Shown here: positions 40,347 through 51,156 of the stretch, in pieces | Numbering within the stretch: the first letter of the stretch is position 1 | Layout of the letters: every line of letters begins with the position of its first letter | Source of the DNA: Streptomyces klenkii | GTDB lineage: Bacteria > Actinomycetota > Actinomycetes > Streptomycetales > Streptomycetaceae | Direction: 5' to 3' | Length of the DNA stretch: 64,000 bases | Assembly (NCBI RefSeq): GCF_003626645.1 | Contig: NZ_RBAM01000001.1 | Span: 124,001-188,000 of the forward strand | Program-made: the position numbers and the translations under genes | The notes under the pieces: generated by a model | Told to the model about the DNA's origin: nothing | Database searches by the model: none | The model's input: only the letters and a program-made list of their open reading frames with translations

Positions 40347-43057
40347 CGGAGACGACGGCCATGCCACCGACCAGCACCCCCCTGCCCGGCCCCCGCCCGG
40401 GCGGCGACGCCCCCGGCGGGCCCTCGCCGCTCGCCGGGCGCGAACAAGAAGAGGCCCTGCTCACCGCGGCCCTCCTGAACCTGCGCCGGGGCCTGCCCGC
40501 CGTCGCCGACGTGCACGGCCCGCCCGGCACCGGCCGCAGCGCCCTGCTGGACCGTACGGCCGTCCTGGCCGCGCGGGCAGGCGTACGGGTCGCCGCCGCC
40601 CAAGCCTGCCCGGAGGAGGCCGGCCGCCCGCACAGCCTCGCCGCCCGGCTCTACGGCGCCCTGGCGCGCAGCGGCCACGCCGCGGCCCCGCCGCCCCACC
40701 GGGAACCACGGGACCTGGAACGGGCCGCCCTGTGCCGGGTCTTCCTCGCCGCCGCCCGCACCGAGCCGCTGCTCGTCGCCGTCGACGACGTCCAGTGGGC
40801 CGACCAGGCGTCCCTGCGCTGGCTGCAAGCCCTCGGCCGCCGCCTCGGCGGAACCTCCCTGATGCTGCTCACCGCACGCAGCGACGCCGCCCCCGCGGAG
40901 CCGGGCGAGCGCATCGCCCCCTGCCCGCTGGACGGCGAAGACACCGTCGCCCGGCATACCCTCACCCTCGGCCCGCTGCCCGACCAGGCCGTCGGCCGGC
41001 TCCTCGCCCAGGCCTGGTCCGCCCCGGCCGACCCCGCCTTCCAGGAGGCCGCGACGCGGGCCGCCGACGGCAACCCCGCCCTGCTGCGCTCCGTCATCAG
41101 CCGGTTCGCCCGCCACGGATGGTCTCCCACCGGCGAGCACCTGCCCCGCCTCGCCGACTGCGTCGCGGAAGCCGTACGCCACCGCACCCGCCGCACCCTC
41201 ACCGCGCTGCCCGAGGAGCTCCACACCATCCTGCGCGTCATCGCGGCTGCCGGCCCCGACTGCACCCCCGCCATGGTCACCGCACTCGCCGGGGCACACA
41301 CACCCCGCGCCCTCGCCCGCCTCTCCGGAACCGGCCTGCTCCGCCCCGGCGACCGGCCCGCCTTCCGGCACCCGGCCGCGGCCGACACCGTCCTGGCCGC
41401 CCTGAGCGTCCAGAGCCGCGAGGAACTCCACGCCGACGTCGCCGCATGGGCCTACCGGACCGCCGCCCCCGACAGCGCCGTCGCCCGCATGCTGCTGAGC
41501 GCCCGGCCCACCGGCGCCGCCTGGGCCGTCGGCCTCCTGCGCGGCGAGGCCGCCCTCCACCGCGCCGCCGGCCGGCCGGCCGACGCCGCCCGGCTGCTCC
41601 GGCGCGCCCTGCGCGAACCCGTGCCGCCCGCCCAGCGCGTCCAGCTGCTGACCGAACTCGCGGCCGCCGTCCTGCCCACCGACCCCGAGACGGCCGACCG
41701 GCACCTGCGCCAGGCCCTGCTCGCCCCCGCCGGCACCACCGCCGGACCCGCCTGGGTCGACGCCGCCGAACTCCTCGTCGCCCGCGGCGACATGGCCGCC
41801 GCCCAGCCGCTCATCGCCCGCGCCGCCGGACGCGCCGCACCGGACGGCGACGACGCGACCGCCCTGCGCGCCCTGTACTGGCTCGCCGAGCAGAGCGAGC
41901 CGGAAGCCGCCCACGAGCTGGACGGCCCACCGGTCCCGCCCCTGCCCCCGCGGCCCGCCACGCCGGCGGAAGCCGCGGCCGCGGCCTGGCGCACCGCCCT
42001 GCGCGGCCACGACATCGACCGCGCCCGCGACCTGGCCCGCACCGCCCTCGCCCCGGCCGCCCGCCGCACCGTGCCGCTCCTCCTCCAGACCGCCGCCTGC
42101 CACGCGCTGGTGCTCAGCGGTGACCACGACGAGGCCGGCACCGCCGCCGACACCGTGCTGCTGCACGCCCGGCACGCCGACGTGCCCCCGGTGGCCGGGC
42201 TGGCCCTGGTCGTCATGGGCCTCGCCGAACTCGGCCGGGGACGGCCCGACGCCGCGGCAGGCGCCCTGGACCGGGCCCGCGAGATCATGCGCGGCCGCGG
42301 CCGGACCCCCTTCCTCACCCCCGGGCTGATCGCCTTCGAGGCCCTCGTACGACTGGAACAGGGCGAACTGGACGAGGCCGGGCAACTCCTCGGCCCGGCC
42401 CACCCGTACGGCACCGCGGCCGGGCTGTCCGGCGCCCTGCTCCTCTACGCCCGCGGCCGCATCCACCTCTCGCGCGGCCACCGGGAACAGGCCCTGACCG
42501 ACCTGCTGGAGTGCGGGCGCAGACTGCTCGCCCGGCAGGTGACCAACCCCGCGTTCCTGCCCTGGCGCAAGATCGCCGCCTCCGCCTGCGACCCCACGGC
42601 GGACGGCACCACGGCCGCCGCCCTCCTCGCCGAAGAACAGCGCCTCGCACGCGCCTGGGGCGCCCCCGCAACTCCCGCGGGCACCCCGGCGGACGAACCG
42701 CCGCCGCCCGGGCAACCCGCCGGCCGGCACACACCGCCCAGCTCCCCGCAGGCCGCCGCCCCCACCGCCCGCCGCACCGCGCGCGATGACCGGCAGCCCG
42801 CCGCCCGGCCGGAGGACCGGAGGCTCCCGCCCCCGCCCCCCTCCGGCCCGGCACCCCGGCAGCAACTGACCGGAGCCGAACAACGGGTGGCCGCACTGGC
42901 CGCCGACGGCCTGCCCAACCGGGCCATCGCGGACCGGCTGTCGGTCACCCCGCGCACCGTCGAACTGCACCTGACCAAGACCTACCGCAAGCTGGGCATC
43001 CAGGGCCGGGCCGAACTGGCCGCTGCACTGGGTCACCGACCGAAGGCGACACCATGA
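40343..43057 (+). CDS. LuxR-family large ATP-binding (LAL/MalT-type) regulator 2
   Basis: 904 residues from GTG 40343, which overlaps the stop of LAL1 (GTGA), so translation is probably coupled. ATG 40361 with GGAG upstream is an alternative start. The Walker A region is GPPGTGRSA, again with Arg (residue 65) in place of Lys; Walker B is LLVAVDDVQWAD. A helical middle leads to an unusual Pro/Ala/Arg-rich linker (about residues 770-840), then the LuxR helix-turn-helix (about 842-895, LTGAEQRVAALAADG). The longer open frame upstream to 38828 overlaps LAL1 entirely and is rejected. Likely a cluster-situated activator; it may form a hetero-complex with its two neighbours, which is inference. Confidence 0.89.
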   Translation: MTETTAMPPTSTPLPGPRPGGDAPGGPSPLAGREQEEALLTAALLNLRRGLPAVADVHGPPGTGRSALLDRTAVLAARAGVRVAAAQACPEEAGRPHSLAARLYGALARSGHAAAPPPHREPRDLERAALCRVFLAAARTEPLLVAVDDVQWADQASLRWLQALGRRLGGTSLMLLTARSDAAPAEPGERIAPCPLDGEDTVARHTLTLGPLPDQAVGRLLAQAWSAPADPAFQEAATRAADGNPALLRSVISRFARHGWSPTGEHLPRLADCVAEAVRHRTRRTLTALPEELHTILRVIAAAGPDCTPAMVTALAGAHTPRALARLSGTGLLRPGDRPAFRHPAAADTVLAALSVQSREELHADVAAWAYRTAAPDSAVARMLLSARPTGAAWAVGLLRGEAALHRAAGRPADAARLLRRALREPVPPAQRVQLLTELAAAVLPTDPETADRHLRQALLAPAGTTAGPAWVDAAELLVARGDMAAAQPLIARAAGRAAPDGDDATALRALYWLAEQSEPEAAHELDGPPVPPLPPRPATPAEAAAAAWRTALRGHDIDRARDLARTALAPAARRTVPLLLQTAACHALVLSGDHDEAGTAADTVLLHARHADVPPVAGLALVVMGLAELGRGRPDAAAGALDRAREIMRGRGRTPFLTPGLIAFEALVRLEQGELDEAGQLLGPAHPYGTAAGLSGALLLYARGRIHLSRGHREQALTDLLECGRRLLARQVTNPAFLPWRKIAASACDPTADGTTAAALLAEEQRLARAWGAPATPAGTPADEPPPPGQPAGRHTPPSSPQAAAPTARRTARDDRQPAARPEDRRLPPPPPSGPAPRQQLTGAEQRVAALAADGLPNRAIADRLSVTPRTVELHLTKTYRKLGIQGRAELAAALGHRPKATP

Positions 43058-45927
43058 CACCTCTTCGCGGACGGGAACGCGAACTCGACCTGATCTCCGC
43101 GGCGATGGAGTCAGCCCGCCGCGGCGACGGCCGCCTGCTGGCCGTGACCGGCGGCCTCGGCAGCGGCAAGACCGCCCTGCTGCGCAGACTGCCCGCACTC
43201 GCCGAACGCCGCGGCCTGCGCACCCTGACCGCCGGCTGCGCGCCGCAGGAGCAGGACTTCCCCTTCGGCGTCGTCGGCCAGCTCCTCGACCCGCTCCCGG
43301 GCTGCGGGCCCCTCGACCTCGTCCCCGGCCCGGACCGGTCCGCCGAACTCCTCTCCTCCGTGGCCGACCTCAGCCGGGACCAGCCCCTCCTGCTGCTCGT
43401 CGACGACCTCCAGTGGGCCGACCCCGCCTCCCTGCGCTGGCTCGGCGAGCTCGCCCAGCGCCTGGCGGGCCTGCACGCCGTCGTCGTCGTCAGCCTCCGG
43501 GAGGGCGAGCCGGGCGCGGACGCCCCTCCGGTGCAGACGTGCGTCGAACGCGCCGCCCGCCTCGTCCACCTGGCCCCGCTGCCCGTCGAGACCGTCGCCG
43601 ACCTCGTCGCCGACCACCTCGGGCACCCCGGAGAGCCCGGGCAGATAGCCGCCTGCCACGAGGCGTCGGGCGGCAACCCCCTGTTCCTCAGCGCGGCCCT
43701 GACCGCCCTCGCCGCCGCCGGGCCGGCGGCCGGCCACGCCCTCGCCGCACCGGAACCCCGGCGCGTGGCCCTCCACGAACGCCTCGCCGTGGCCCTCCGC
43801 TCCCAGCCGGCACCGGTACGCCGGCTCGCCAGGGCACTGGCCGTCCTCGACCAGGGCCCGGACCGGGAAACGGACCCGGACCACGAGCCCGGCCGGGAAG
43901 CGGACCCCGCTCAGGAACCGGGACGGCCGGCAGAAGGCCAGGAGCCGGACCTGCTCGCAGTGCCCGGACACGAGCACTGCCGGGAAGTGGACGTCGAACT
44001 GGTCAGCCGGCTCGCGGAGCTCGACACCGCCGGCTGCGAAGACGCCGCCCGCTCCCTGCGCCGCCTCGGCCTCCTCACCGACGGCCCCGCACCGTGCTTC
44101 GCCCACCCCGCCGTACGGGAGGCCGTCGAGGAGTCGATGACACCCGCGGAGCACGAGGACATCCACCTGCGCGCCGCACAACTGCTGCACAACGGCGGCC
44201 ACCCCGCCGAGCGGGCCGCCGCCCAGCTCCTCGCCGTCACCTCCTGCCACGACGCCTGGACCGTCGAAGTCCTTCAGGCCGCCGCGACCGCCGCCCGCCG
44301 GCGCGGAGCCCTCCGGGAAGCCTCCCGCTACCTGCGCCACGCCCTGCTCGGCAGCTCGCCCTCCGGCGCCGACCGCGCCGCCCTGCTCCTCGACCTGGCC
44401 GCGTCGGAGCGCGACATCGACCCCCAGGCGGCCCTGCGCCACCTCTCCCAGGCGTTCCTGCTGCTCCCCACCACCACCGCCCGCGCGCTCGCCGCCGCCC
44501 GCACCCCGCCGTTCCTGCTCGGCAGCTGCCCCCCGCCCGTCATCGACATCGTCGCGAAGGTGGCCGCCGACCTGGGCGACCCGGACACCCTCACCGGCGC
44601 CGAACGCCAGGCCGCCCTGCGGCTGGAGGCCCGCCTGCGCCACGTCGCCGTCGCCGGGCCGGGGGAGATGAGCCAGTGCGCGCCGCGCCTGCGCGCCCTG
44701 GGCGCCGCGCCCCCCATGGGCACCGCGGCCGAACGCGAACTCGTCACCGTACTGCTGCACGGCGCCACCGTCACCCAGCGGATGACCGGCGCGGAAGTCG
44801 CGCACCAGGCCGAGCGCGTCCTCCAGCACGAACCGGCGTCCCCCGGCCACGTCCACACCGCGCTGCCGCACCTGTGCGGCGTCCTCGCGGCCGCCGAGTC
44901 GCTGGACGCCATCGGCCCCTGGCTGACGATCGCGCAGGAACGCGCGCGCCGGGACGGCGCCTCCGTGCCCCGGGCCGTCATCGCCGCCGAACTCGCCCAC
45001 GTCCTGCTGGCCCGGGGGCGGCTCCAGGAGGCCAGGGCCCACGCCGAGGAGGCCGTCGCCCACGGCATCATGGAGTGGGCCACGCTGCCTGCCATGACCG
45101 CCCTCGTCATGGTCGCCGTCCAGAGCCGCGACACCGGGCTGGCCCGGCTCCTGCTCGGCCACCGCCGCGAGACCGCCGACCACGACTACCGGCCCTCGCC
45201 GCTCCAGCTCCTGCGCGGCTCCGTCGCCGTGACCGGGGGAGACCCGGCCACGGCCCTGGAATACGTCCTCGACTGGGGCCGCTCGGCCGAACGCGCCGAG
45301 TGGCGCAACCCCGCCCTCGTCCCCTGGCGCAGCTGGGCGGCCGGCCTGCACCACCGGCTCGGCCAGACCCGGAAGGCCCACGACCTCGCCGACGAGGAGT
45401 ACGAACGGGCCGTCGCCTGGGGCACGCCCGTCGTCATCGGCCGCGCCCGGCGCGTCAAGGGCGCGATCACGGAGGGGGAGCGGGGCATCGAGCTGCTGCG
45501 CGAGTCCGCCGCCCTCCTCCAGGGTTCGGTGAACGCCATGGAAGCGGCACGGACCGAACTGCTCCTCGGGCGGCGGCTGCTGGCCGCCGGCCGCGGTGCC
45601 GAGGCCGAGGAGCGGCTGGGCCGCGCCCGCGACCGGGCCCTCGCCTGCGGCGTGCCGTGGATCGCCGAGGTGGCGTCCCGGGAACTCGCCGGCCCGGCCG
45701 GCTCCGGGCAGCAGCCGGTGGCCGTGTCCGCGCTCACCCGGGCCGAACGCAGGGTCGCCGGGCTCGCCGCCCACGGCGTGCCCAACAAGAACATCGCCGA
45801 GCGGCTGGAGGTCAGTTCGCGCGCCGTGGAGAAGCACCTCACCAGCGCCTACCGCAAGCTCAAGGTCGCCGGCCGGGCCGAACTGGCGGCGTTCTCACCC
45901 CTGCTGCCCGGCCCGGCGGACGCCTGA
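43054..45927 (+). CDS. LuxR-family large ATP-binding (LAL/MalT-type) regulator 3
   Basis: 957 residues. ATG 43054 overlaps the LAL2 stop (ATGA), so coupling is expected. Unlike its two neighbours it has a canonical Walker A, GGLGSGKT with Lys39, and Walker B LLLLVDDLQWAD. After the ATPase there is an acidic Asp/Glu/Pro-rich insertion (about residues 268-310, repeated DPxxEPGR units). A helical region and a C-terminal LuxR helix-turn-helix (about 895-948, LTRAERRVAGLAAHG) follow. It is probably the only LAL of the three able to bind and hydrolyse ATP normally. Its place in a regulator operon beside PAS-LuxR resembles the nystatin/amphotericin set, not the SARP-type PteR that I recall from filipin clusters. 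Confidence 0.9.
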   Translation: MTPLRGRERELDLISAAMESARRGDGRLLAVTGGLGSGKTALLRRLPALAERRGLRTLTAGCAPQEQDFPFGVVGQLLDPLPGCGPLDLVPGPDRSAELLSSVADLSRDQPLLLLVDDLQWADPASLRWLGELAQRLAGLHAVVVVSLREGEPGADAPPVQTCVERAARLVHLAPLPVETVADLVADHLGHPGEPGQIAACHEASGGNPLFLSAALTALAAAGPAAGHALAAPEPRRVALHERLAVALRSQPAPVRRLARALAVLDQGPDRETDPDHEPGREADPAQEPGRPAEGQEPDLLAVPGHEHCREVDVELVSRLAELDTAGCEDAARSLRRLGLLTDGPAPCFAHPAVREAVEESMTPAEHEDIHLRAAQLLHNGGHPAERAAAQLLAVTSCHDAWTVEVLQAAATAARRRGALREASRYLRHALLGSSPSGADRAALLLDLAASERDIDPQAALRHLSQAFLLLPTTTARALAAARTPPFLLGSCPPPVIDIVAKVAADLGDPDTLTGAERQAALRLEARLRHVAVAGPGEMSQCAPRLRALGAAPPMGTAAERELVTVLLHGATVTQRMTGAEVAHQAERVLQHEPASPGHVHTALPHLCGVLAAAESLDAIGPWLTIAQERARRDGASVPRAVIAAELAHVLLARGRLQEARAHAEEAVAHGIMEWATLPAMTALVMVAVQSRDTGLARLLLGHRRETADHDYRPSPLQLLRGSVAVTGGDPATALEYVLDWGRSAERAEWRNPALVPWRSWAAGLHHRLGQTRKAHDLADEEYERAVAWGTPVVIGRARRVKGAITEGERGIELLRESAALLQGSVNAMEAARTELLLGRRLLAAGRGAEAEERLGRARDRALACGVPWIAEVASRELAGPAGSGQQPVAVSALTRAERRVAGLAAHGVPNKNIAERLEVSSRAVEKHLTSAYRKLKVAGRAELAAFSPLLPGPADA

Positions 45928-45972
45928 GCGACACCGGGCCACGGGGTGCCGACCGTACCGTAACGCCCGCCT

Positions 45973-46005
45973 CCGTACCCGGGGTAACCGAACCTCCGGG
46001 TACGG
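45973..46005 (+). terminator. Perfect 10-bp stem-loop after the LAL operon
   Basis: CCGTACCCGG (45973-45982) and CCGGGTACGG (45996-46005) pair perfectly around a 13-base loop, 46 bp after the LAL3 stop. It can serve as a terminator for the regulator operon. The loop includes GTAACCGAAC, close to the GTACCGAAC repeats upstream of the PAS-LuxR gene, so a regulatory role is also possible. Confidence 0.55.
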
Positions 46006-46014
46006 GCGTCCACA

Positions 46015-47794
<1,780 letters not shown>

Positions 47795-47800
47795 CGAGCC

Positions 47801-47834
47801 GTGGGCGGGGGCCGGTGCCGGGGCCCCCGCCCAC
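47801..47834 (+). terminator. Strong hairpin between cholesterol oxidase and thioesterase genes
   Basis: GTGGGCGGGGGCC (47801-47813) pairs perfectly over 13 bp with GGCCCCCGCCCAC (47822-47834). It begins seven bases after the oxidase stop. No T-run follows. It should strongly reduce read-through into the thioesterase gene 70 bp further on, which then needs its own promoter or lives on leaky transcription. Confidence 0.8.
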
Positions 47835-47903
47835 GTCCGTGCCCAGCCCACGCCCGGGGCCCGCCCCTTCCCCCGGCGAGCGAGACCGTAAAGGACGAAT
47901 TCC

Positions 47904-48671
47904 GTGAACTCCCCGCTCACCGAGGACAACGGCCTCTGGATCCGCAGGTTCCACCCGCGCCCCGACAGCCGCGTCCGGCTGGTCTGCCTGCCCCACGCGG
48001 GCGGCTCCGCCAGCTTCTACTTCCCCGTCTCCCGGGCCATGCCCGAGTCCGTCGACGTGCTGTGCGTGCAGTACCCCGGCCGCCAGGACCGCCGCACCGA
48101 GCCGCTCCTGGACTCCGTGCAGGCCCTCGCCGACAAGGTCTACGAGGCCCTGCTGCCCTGGGCCGACCGGCCCCTCGCCCTCTTCGGCCACAGCATGGGC
48201 GCCTCCCTCGGCTACGAGATCGCCCGGCGCCTGGAGCGGGACCGGGGCATCGTGCCCGCCGCCCTCTTCGCCTCCGGCCGCCGCGCCCCCTCCACGCACC
48301 GCGACGAGAGGGTCCACCTGCGCGACGACGACGGCCTCGTCGCCGAGATGCGCGGCCTCAGCGGCACGAACCCGCAGCTGCTGGGCGACGACGAGGTCCT
48401 GCGCATGATCCTCCCGGCCATCCGCGCCGACTACCGCGCCGCCGAGACGTACACCTGGGAGCCCGGGCCGCCCCTGCGCTGCCCCGTGACCAGCTTCACC
48501 GGCGACGACGACCCGAAGGTCACCGTCGAGGAGGCCGCCGCCTGGTCCGCCCACACCGACGGCCCCTTCAACCTGAAGGTCTTCCCCGGCGGCCACTTCT
48601 TCCTCGCCCAGCACCAGGCGGAGATCGTCCGCCTGATGGCCGAACAGCTGGAGACGCCCGTACGGGCGTAG
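47904..48671 (+). CDS. Type II thioesterase (PKS editing), PteH-like
   Basis: A 255-residue alpha/beta hydrolase of the type II thioesterase (TEII) family: LVCLPHAGGSASFY near the N-terminus, the nucleophile motif GHSMG with Ser97, an Asp in GDDDPKV, and His in GGHFF. These free-standing enzymes clear misprimed or decarboxylated acyl groups from PKS carrier proteins. The start is GTG 47904. Its place directly after the cholesterol oxidase matches pteG-pteH of the filipin cluster and probably marks the right edge of the polyene cluster, since the genes beyond have no evident link to it. Confidence 0.91.
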   Translation: MNSPLTEDNGLWIRRFHPRPDSRVRLVCLPHAGGSASFYFPVSRAMPESVDVLCVQYPGRQDRRTEPLLDSVQALADKVYEALLPWADRPLALFGHSMGASLGYEIARRLERDRGIVPAALFASGRRAPSTHRDERVHLRDDDGLVAEMRGLSGTNPQLLGDDEVLRMILPAIRADYRAAETYTWEPGPPLRCPVTSFTGDDDPKVTVEEAAAWSAHTDGPFNLKVFPGGHFFLAQHQAEIVRLMAEQLETPVRA

Positions 48672-48831
48672 CGAGCGGCAATTTCCGGCGCCGTCACATC
48701 GTTCGCTCCGATTCCACCTGATGAGGGGAAGCACCACGGAACCGGGGGCCTTCCTTGCCGGACGGCGGGTCTACTGAGGCCCGTGAGTCCGCACGCACTC
48801 GGTGTGCGGAGCGATGAGCAGGGGGAAGCGT

Positions 48832-49161
48832 ATGAGGAAGACTGCCACCGTGGTCGCGGCCTTCACCTTCGGACTGCTGGCGGCGGCGCCGGCCCACGCG
48901 CAGGTCGACGGACACTGCGGCAAGTACATCTGCGTCATGACAGCCCATCACAACCGCTTCGTCCAGGACATCACGGTGCGGACCAAGGACGGCCTGCCCG
49001 GAACCCTGCGCTCGTACTGGGGCAATTACCACTCCCCGAAGGTCGGCGCCGCCTCCCACCGCTGGGCCGTCGGCTACGAGCAGAGCCACTCGAAGCTGGT
49101 CTGCGGCGGCCTGGAGCGCGACGGCCGCACGATCGAGGACGGCGTCTGCGTGAGCATCTGA
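48832..49161 (+). CDS. Small secreted protein with four cysteines, function unknown
   Basis: 109 residues from ATG 48832, preferred over ATG 48802 because GGGGGAAG precedes it and it starts a clean signal peptide (MRKTATVVAAFTFGLLAAAPAHA, cleavage after AHA near residue 23). The mature part of about 86 residues has four Cys, one pair near the N-terminus (HCGKYIC) and one near the C-terminus (LVCGG, GVCVSI), likely two disulfides. I do not recognise the family. Nothing nearby suggests a function; it lies 160 bp after the thioesterase and convergent to the GyrB-like gene. Confidence 0.7.
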   Translation: MRKTATVVAAFTFGLLAAAPAHAQVDGHCGKYICVMTAHHNRFVQDITVRTKDGLPGTLRSYWGNYHSPKVGAASHRWAVGYEQSHSKLVCGGLERDGRTIEDGVCVSI

Positions 49162-49203
49162 GCCGCGGCATGCGGTGGAGGCGGCGGCCGTCGTGACCGG
49201 AGA

Positions 49204-49836
49204 TCAGCCGGCGCGGCGGTCGTCGACTTCGACGGACAGGTGCTGCCACGGCGCGGCGAGCCGTATGAGCTCGCCGGCCGTCCACGCGCCCGCGGCGCGC
49301 AGCTTCTCGTCCGGGCGGAAGCGGACGACCGTTCCGCTCGGCCCGTCGCCGGCGACCGGCGTCAGATCGCTCACGGGAACCCCGTGCTCGTACCGCTGGG
49401 TCCACGAGCCGTTGCGGCGCCGGTTCGTGTGGACGAGCCACTCGCTGAGCGCCGCGACGACGGACATGCCCCGGCGCGGACGGCCGTCGGGGAGAAGCTG
49501 CGCGCCGGGGTGGTCGAAGAAGCGGAGGTCCCTCGTCGCCATGACGGGCTTCTTCACGATCTGACCGTGCTCGTCGCGGCGGGTGTCCGTGCCCCGCCCG
49601 TCATCCGCCACGGAGACCGAGCCGTCGGGGTGCAGCGTGACCACGCAGTGGCCGCCGCCCCGGCCGTTGTGCTCCGCCTCGTCGGCCGCGTAGGCGACGA
49701 CTTCGAGGACCAGGTGCGGAACGCCCCCGGGAGCGAACGCGTCCGGGTCCCGCCGGATGGAGGCCAGATGATCGAGGTCCACGGCGTTCGCCCAATCGTG
49801 CGTCGTGTTGCGCCAGGAAGATCGTGGTGTGTCCAT
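49204..49836 (-). CDS. GyrB-like GHKL ATP-binding domain protein with altered N-box
   Basis: 210 residues on the minus strand from ATG 49836; ATG 49893 would add 19 low-complexity residues. Neither start has a clear ribosome site. The protein covers only the ATP-binding (GHKL) domain of a gyrase B/TopoIV subunit. DWANAVDLDHLASIRRDPDAF resembles the GyrB N-terminus, and DDGRG (78-82) is the second ATP motif. In the N-box, GyrB has an Asn-Ser (EIVDNSVDEA type) that binds Mg-ATP; here it reads EVVAYAADEA, with Tyr49 in place of the Asn. A gyrase inhibitor decoy, a nucleotide sensor or a degenerate remnant are all possible. It is transcribed divergently from the CorA-like gene. Confidence 0.75.
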   Translation of the reverse strand: MDTPRSSWRNTTHDWANAVDLDHLASIRRDPDAFAPGGVPHLVLEVVAYAADEAEHNGRGGGHCVVTLHPDGSVSVADDGRGTDTRRDEHGQIVKKPVMATRDLRFFDHPGAQLLPDGRPRRGMSVVAALSEWLVHTNRRRNGSWTQRYEHGVPVSDLTPVAGDGPSGTVVRFRPDEKLRAAGAWTAGELIRLAAPWQHLSVEVDDRRAG

Positions 49837-49957
49837 CGGGCCAGTATGCGGGCCGCCGGAGGTGACGCTGCTTCGGGCCCGTCGCAGGGACATTCCGGTG
49901 GGAAAAGGGGAGTATCGGGGCTGTAAGGCGTGTGCGGGGGACGCGAGGAGGATGGTC

Positions 49958-51013
49958 GTGATCGTCGACTGCGCGCACTACCGCGACGGGCGCCGGCAGC
50001 ACGAGGGCGCGATGCCGCTGGAGCAGGCGGCCGAGCGCTGCAAGCAGGGCGGGTTCGTCTGGCTGGGCATGTTCGAACCGGCCCCGGAGGAGCTGGCCAG
50101 GGTGCGCGAGTGCTTCGGCCTGCACGAACTCGCCGTCGAGGACGCCCGGGCCTTCCACCTGCGGCCGAAGGCCGAGCAGTACGAGGACGGCACCGAGCTG
50201 ATCATCCTGCGCACCGCGCGCTACGACGACGAGCGCGAGGAGATCGACACCGGCGAGATCAGCGTCTTCCTCGCCGAACACTTCGTGATCACCGTCCGTC
50301 AGGGCATCGCCAGCGAACTGCACGGCGCCCGCAGCCGGCTCGAACGCCGCCCCGAGCTCCTGCGGGCCGGCAGCTCCTCCACCCTGTGGGCCATCCTCGA
50401 CCAGGTCGTCGACACCTACGCGCCGGTCGTCGGCGAACTCGAACGCGACATCGAGCAGATCGAGGCCACGGTCTTCTCCGGGGCGGTCGCCCCGACCGAG
50501 CGGATCTACTCCCTGCGCCGCGAGGCCACCGACTTCTACCGCGCCGTGCACCCGCTGCTCGCCGTGCTCACCCGGCGGCTCCAGCCCGGCAAGTCGCCGG
50601 CCGAGCTCCGCCCGTACTTCCGGGACGTGCACGACCACCTGCTACTGGTCAACGAGGAGGTCGCTGCCCAGCGTGACCTGTTGGCCACCGTTCTCGAGGC
50701 GAACATCGCGGTGATCTCCGTCGAACAGAACAAGATCAACCTGCGGCAGAGCGACACGATGGAGCGGCTCACGATCCTCGCCTCCGTGTTCCTGCCGCTG
50801 TCCTTCGTGGTCGGGTTCTTCGGGCAGAACTTCGACTGGCTGGTCAGGAGCATCAGCAGCTTCACGGCGTTCCTCGTCCTCACCGTCTGCGGACTGCTGG
50901 TGCCTTGCCTGCTGCTGTACGTATGGCTGCGGAGGCGGCGCAGACACCTCCCGCCGCCCGCGCCGGAAGTGGGCAACACGGCCCCGCGCGCCCCGGCGGT
51001 TACGGGAAGGTGA
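49958..51013 (+). CDS. CorA-family divalent/metal cation transporter with GQN motif
   Basis: 351 residues from GTG 49958 ([11 protein letters not shown]), chosen because GAGGAGG (49945-49951) is six bases upstream; ATG 49952 touches that site. The N-terminal cytoplasmic funnel domain and long helices (about 130-260) are followed by two C-terminal membrane helices (about 266-289 and 303-325) and a basic tail. The loop after the first helix, which in CorA carries the GMN selectivity signature, reads FFGQNF (Gln290). The change suggests an altered ion preference, but GQN-type members exist in actinomycetes as far as I recall. Probable role: Mg2+ or other divalent metal transport across the cytoplasmic membrane. 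Confidence 0.87.
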   Translation: MIVDCAHYRDGRRQHEGAMPLEQAAERCKQGGFVWLGMFEPAPEELARVRECFGLHELAVEDARAFHLRPKAEQYEDGTELIILRTARYDDEREEIDTGEISVFLAEHFVITVRQGIASELHGARSRLERRPELLRAGSSSTLWAILDQVVDTYAPVVGELERDIEQIEATVFSGAVAPTERIYSLRREATDFYRAVHPLLAVLTRRLQPGKSPAELRPYFRDVHDHLLLVNEEVAAQRDLLATVLEANIAVISVEQNKINLRQSDTMERLTILASVFLPLSFVVGFFGQNFDWLVRSISSFTAFLVLTVCGLLVPCLLLYVWLRRRRRHLPPPAPEVGNTAPRAPAVTGR

Positions 51014-51040
51014 GGGAGCGCCGGGAGCGCCGGGAGCGCC
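51014..51040 (+). repeat. Three perfect 9-bp tandem repeats
   Basis: GGGAGCGCC occurs three times head to tail (51014-51022, 51023-51031, 51032-51040) directly after the CorA-like stop codon, followed by GCCCGG. It may be a simple slippage repeat; no function is evident. Confidence 0.7.
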
Positions 51041-51156
51041 GCCCGGACGGGTCCCGCTCGGAAGACCGGCCGGCCGCGGGAATGCCCACGGGGCCCTTCA
51101 GGTTTCACAAGACGCTGCGTGCAGTGACACGGGTTTCCGACGACGGGAGAGATGTC

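Noticed and set aside
47904..48671. Thioesterase as the macrolactone-releasing enzyme
   Set aside because: The last PKS already has a fused TE with an intact triad; this one has type II TE motifs.
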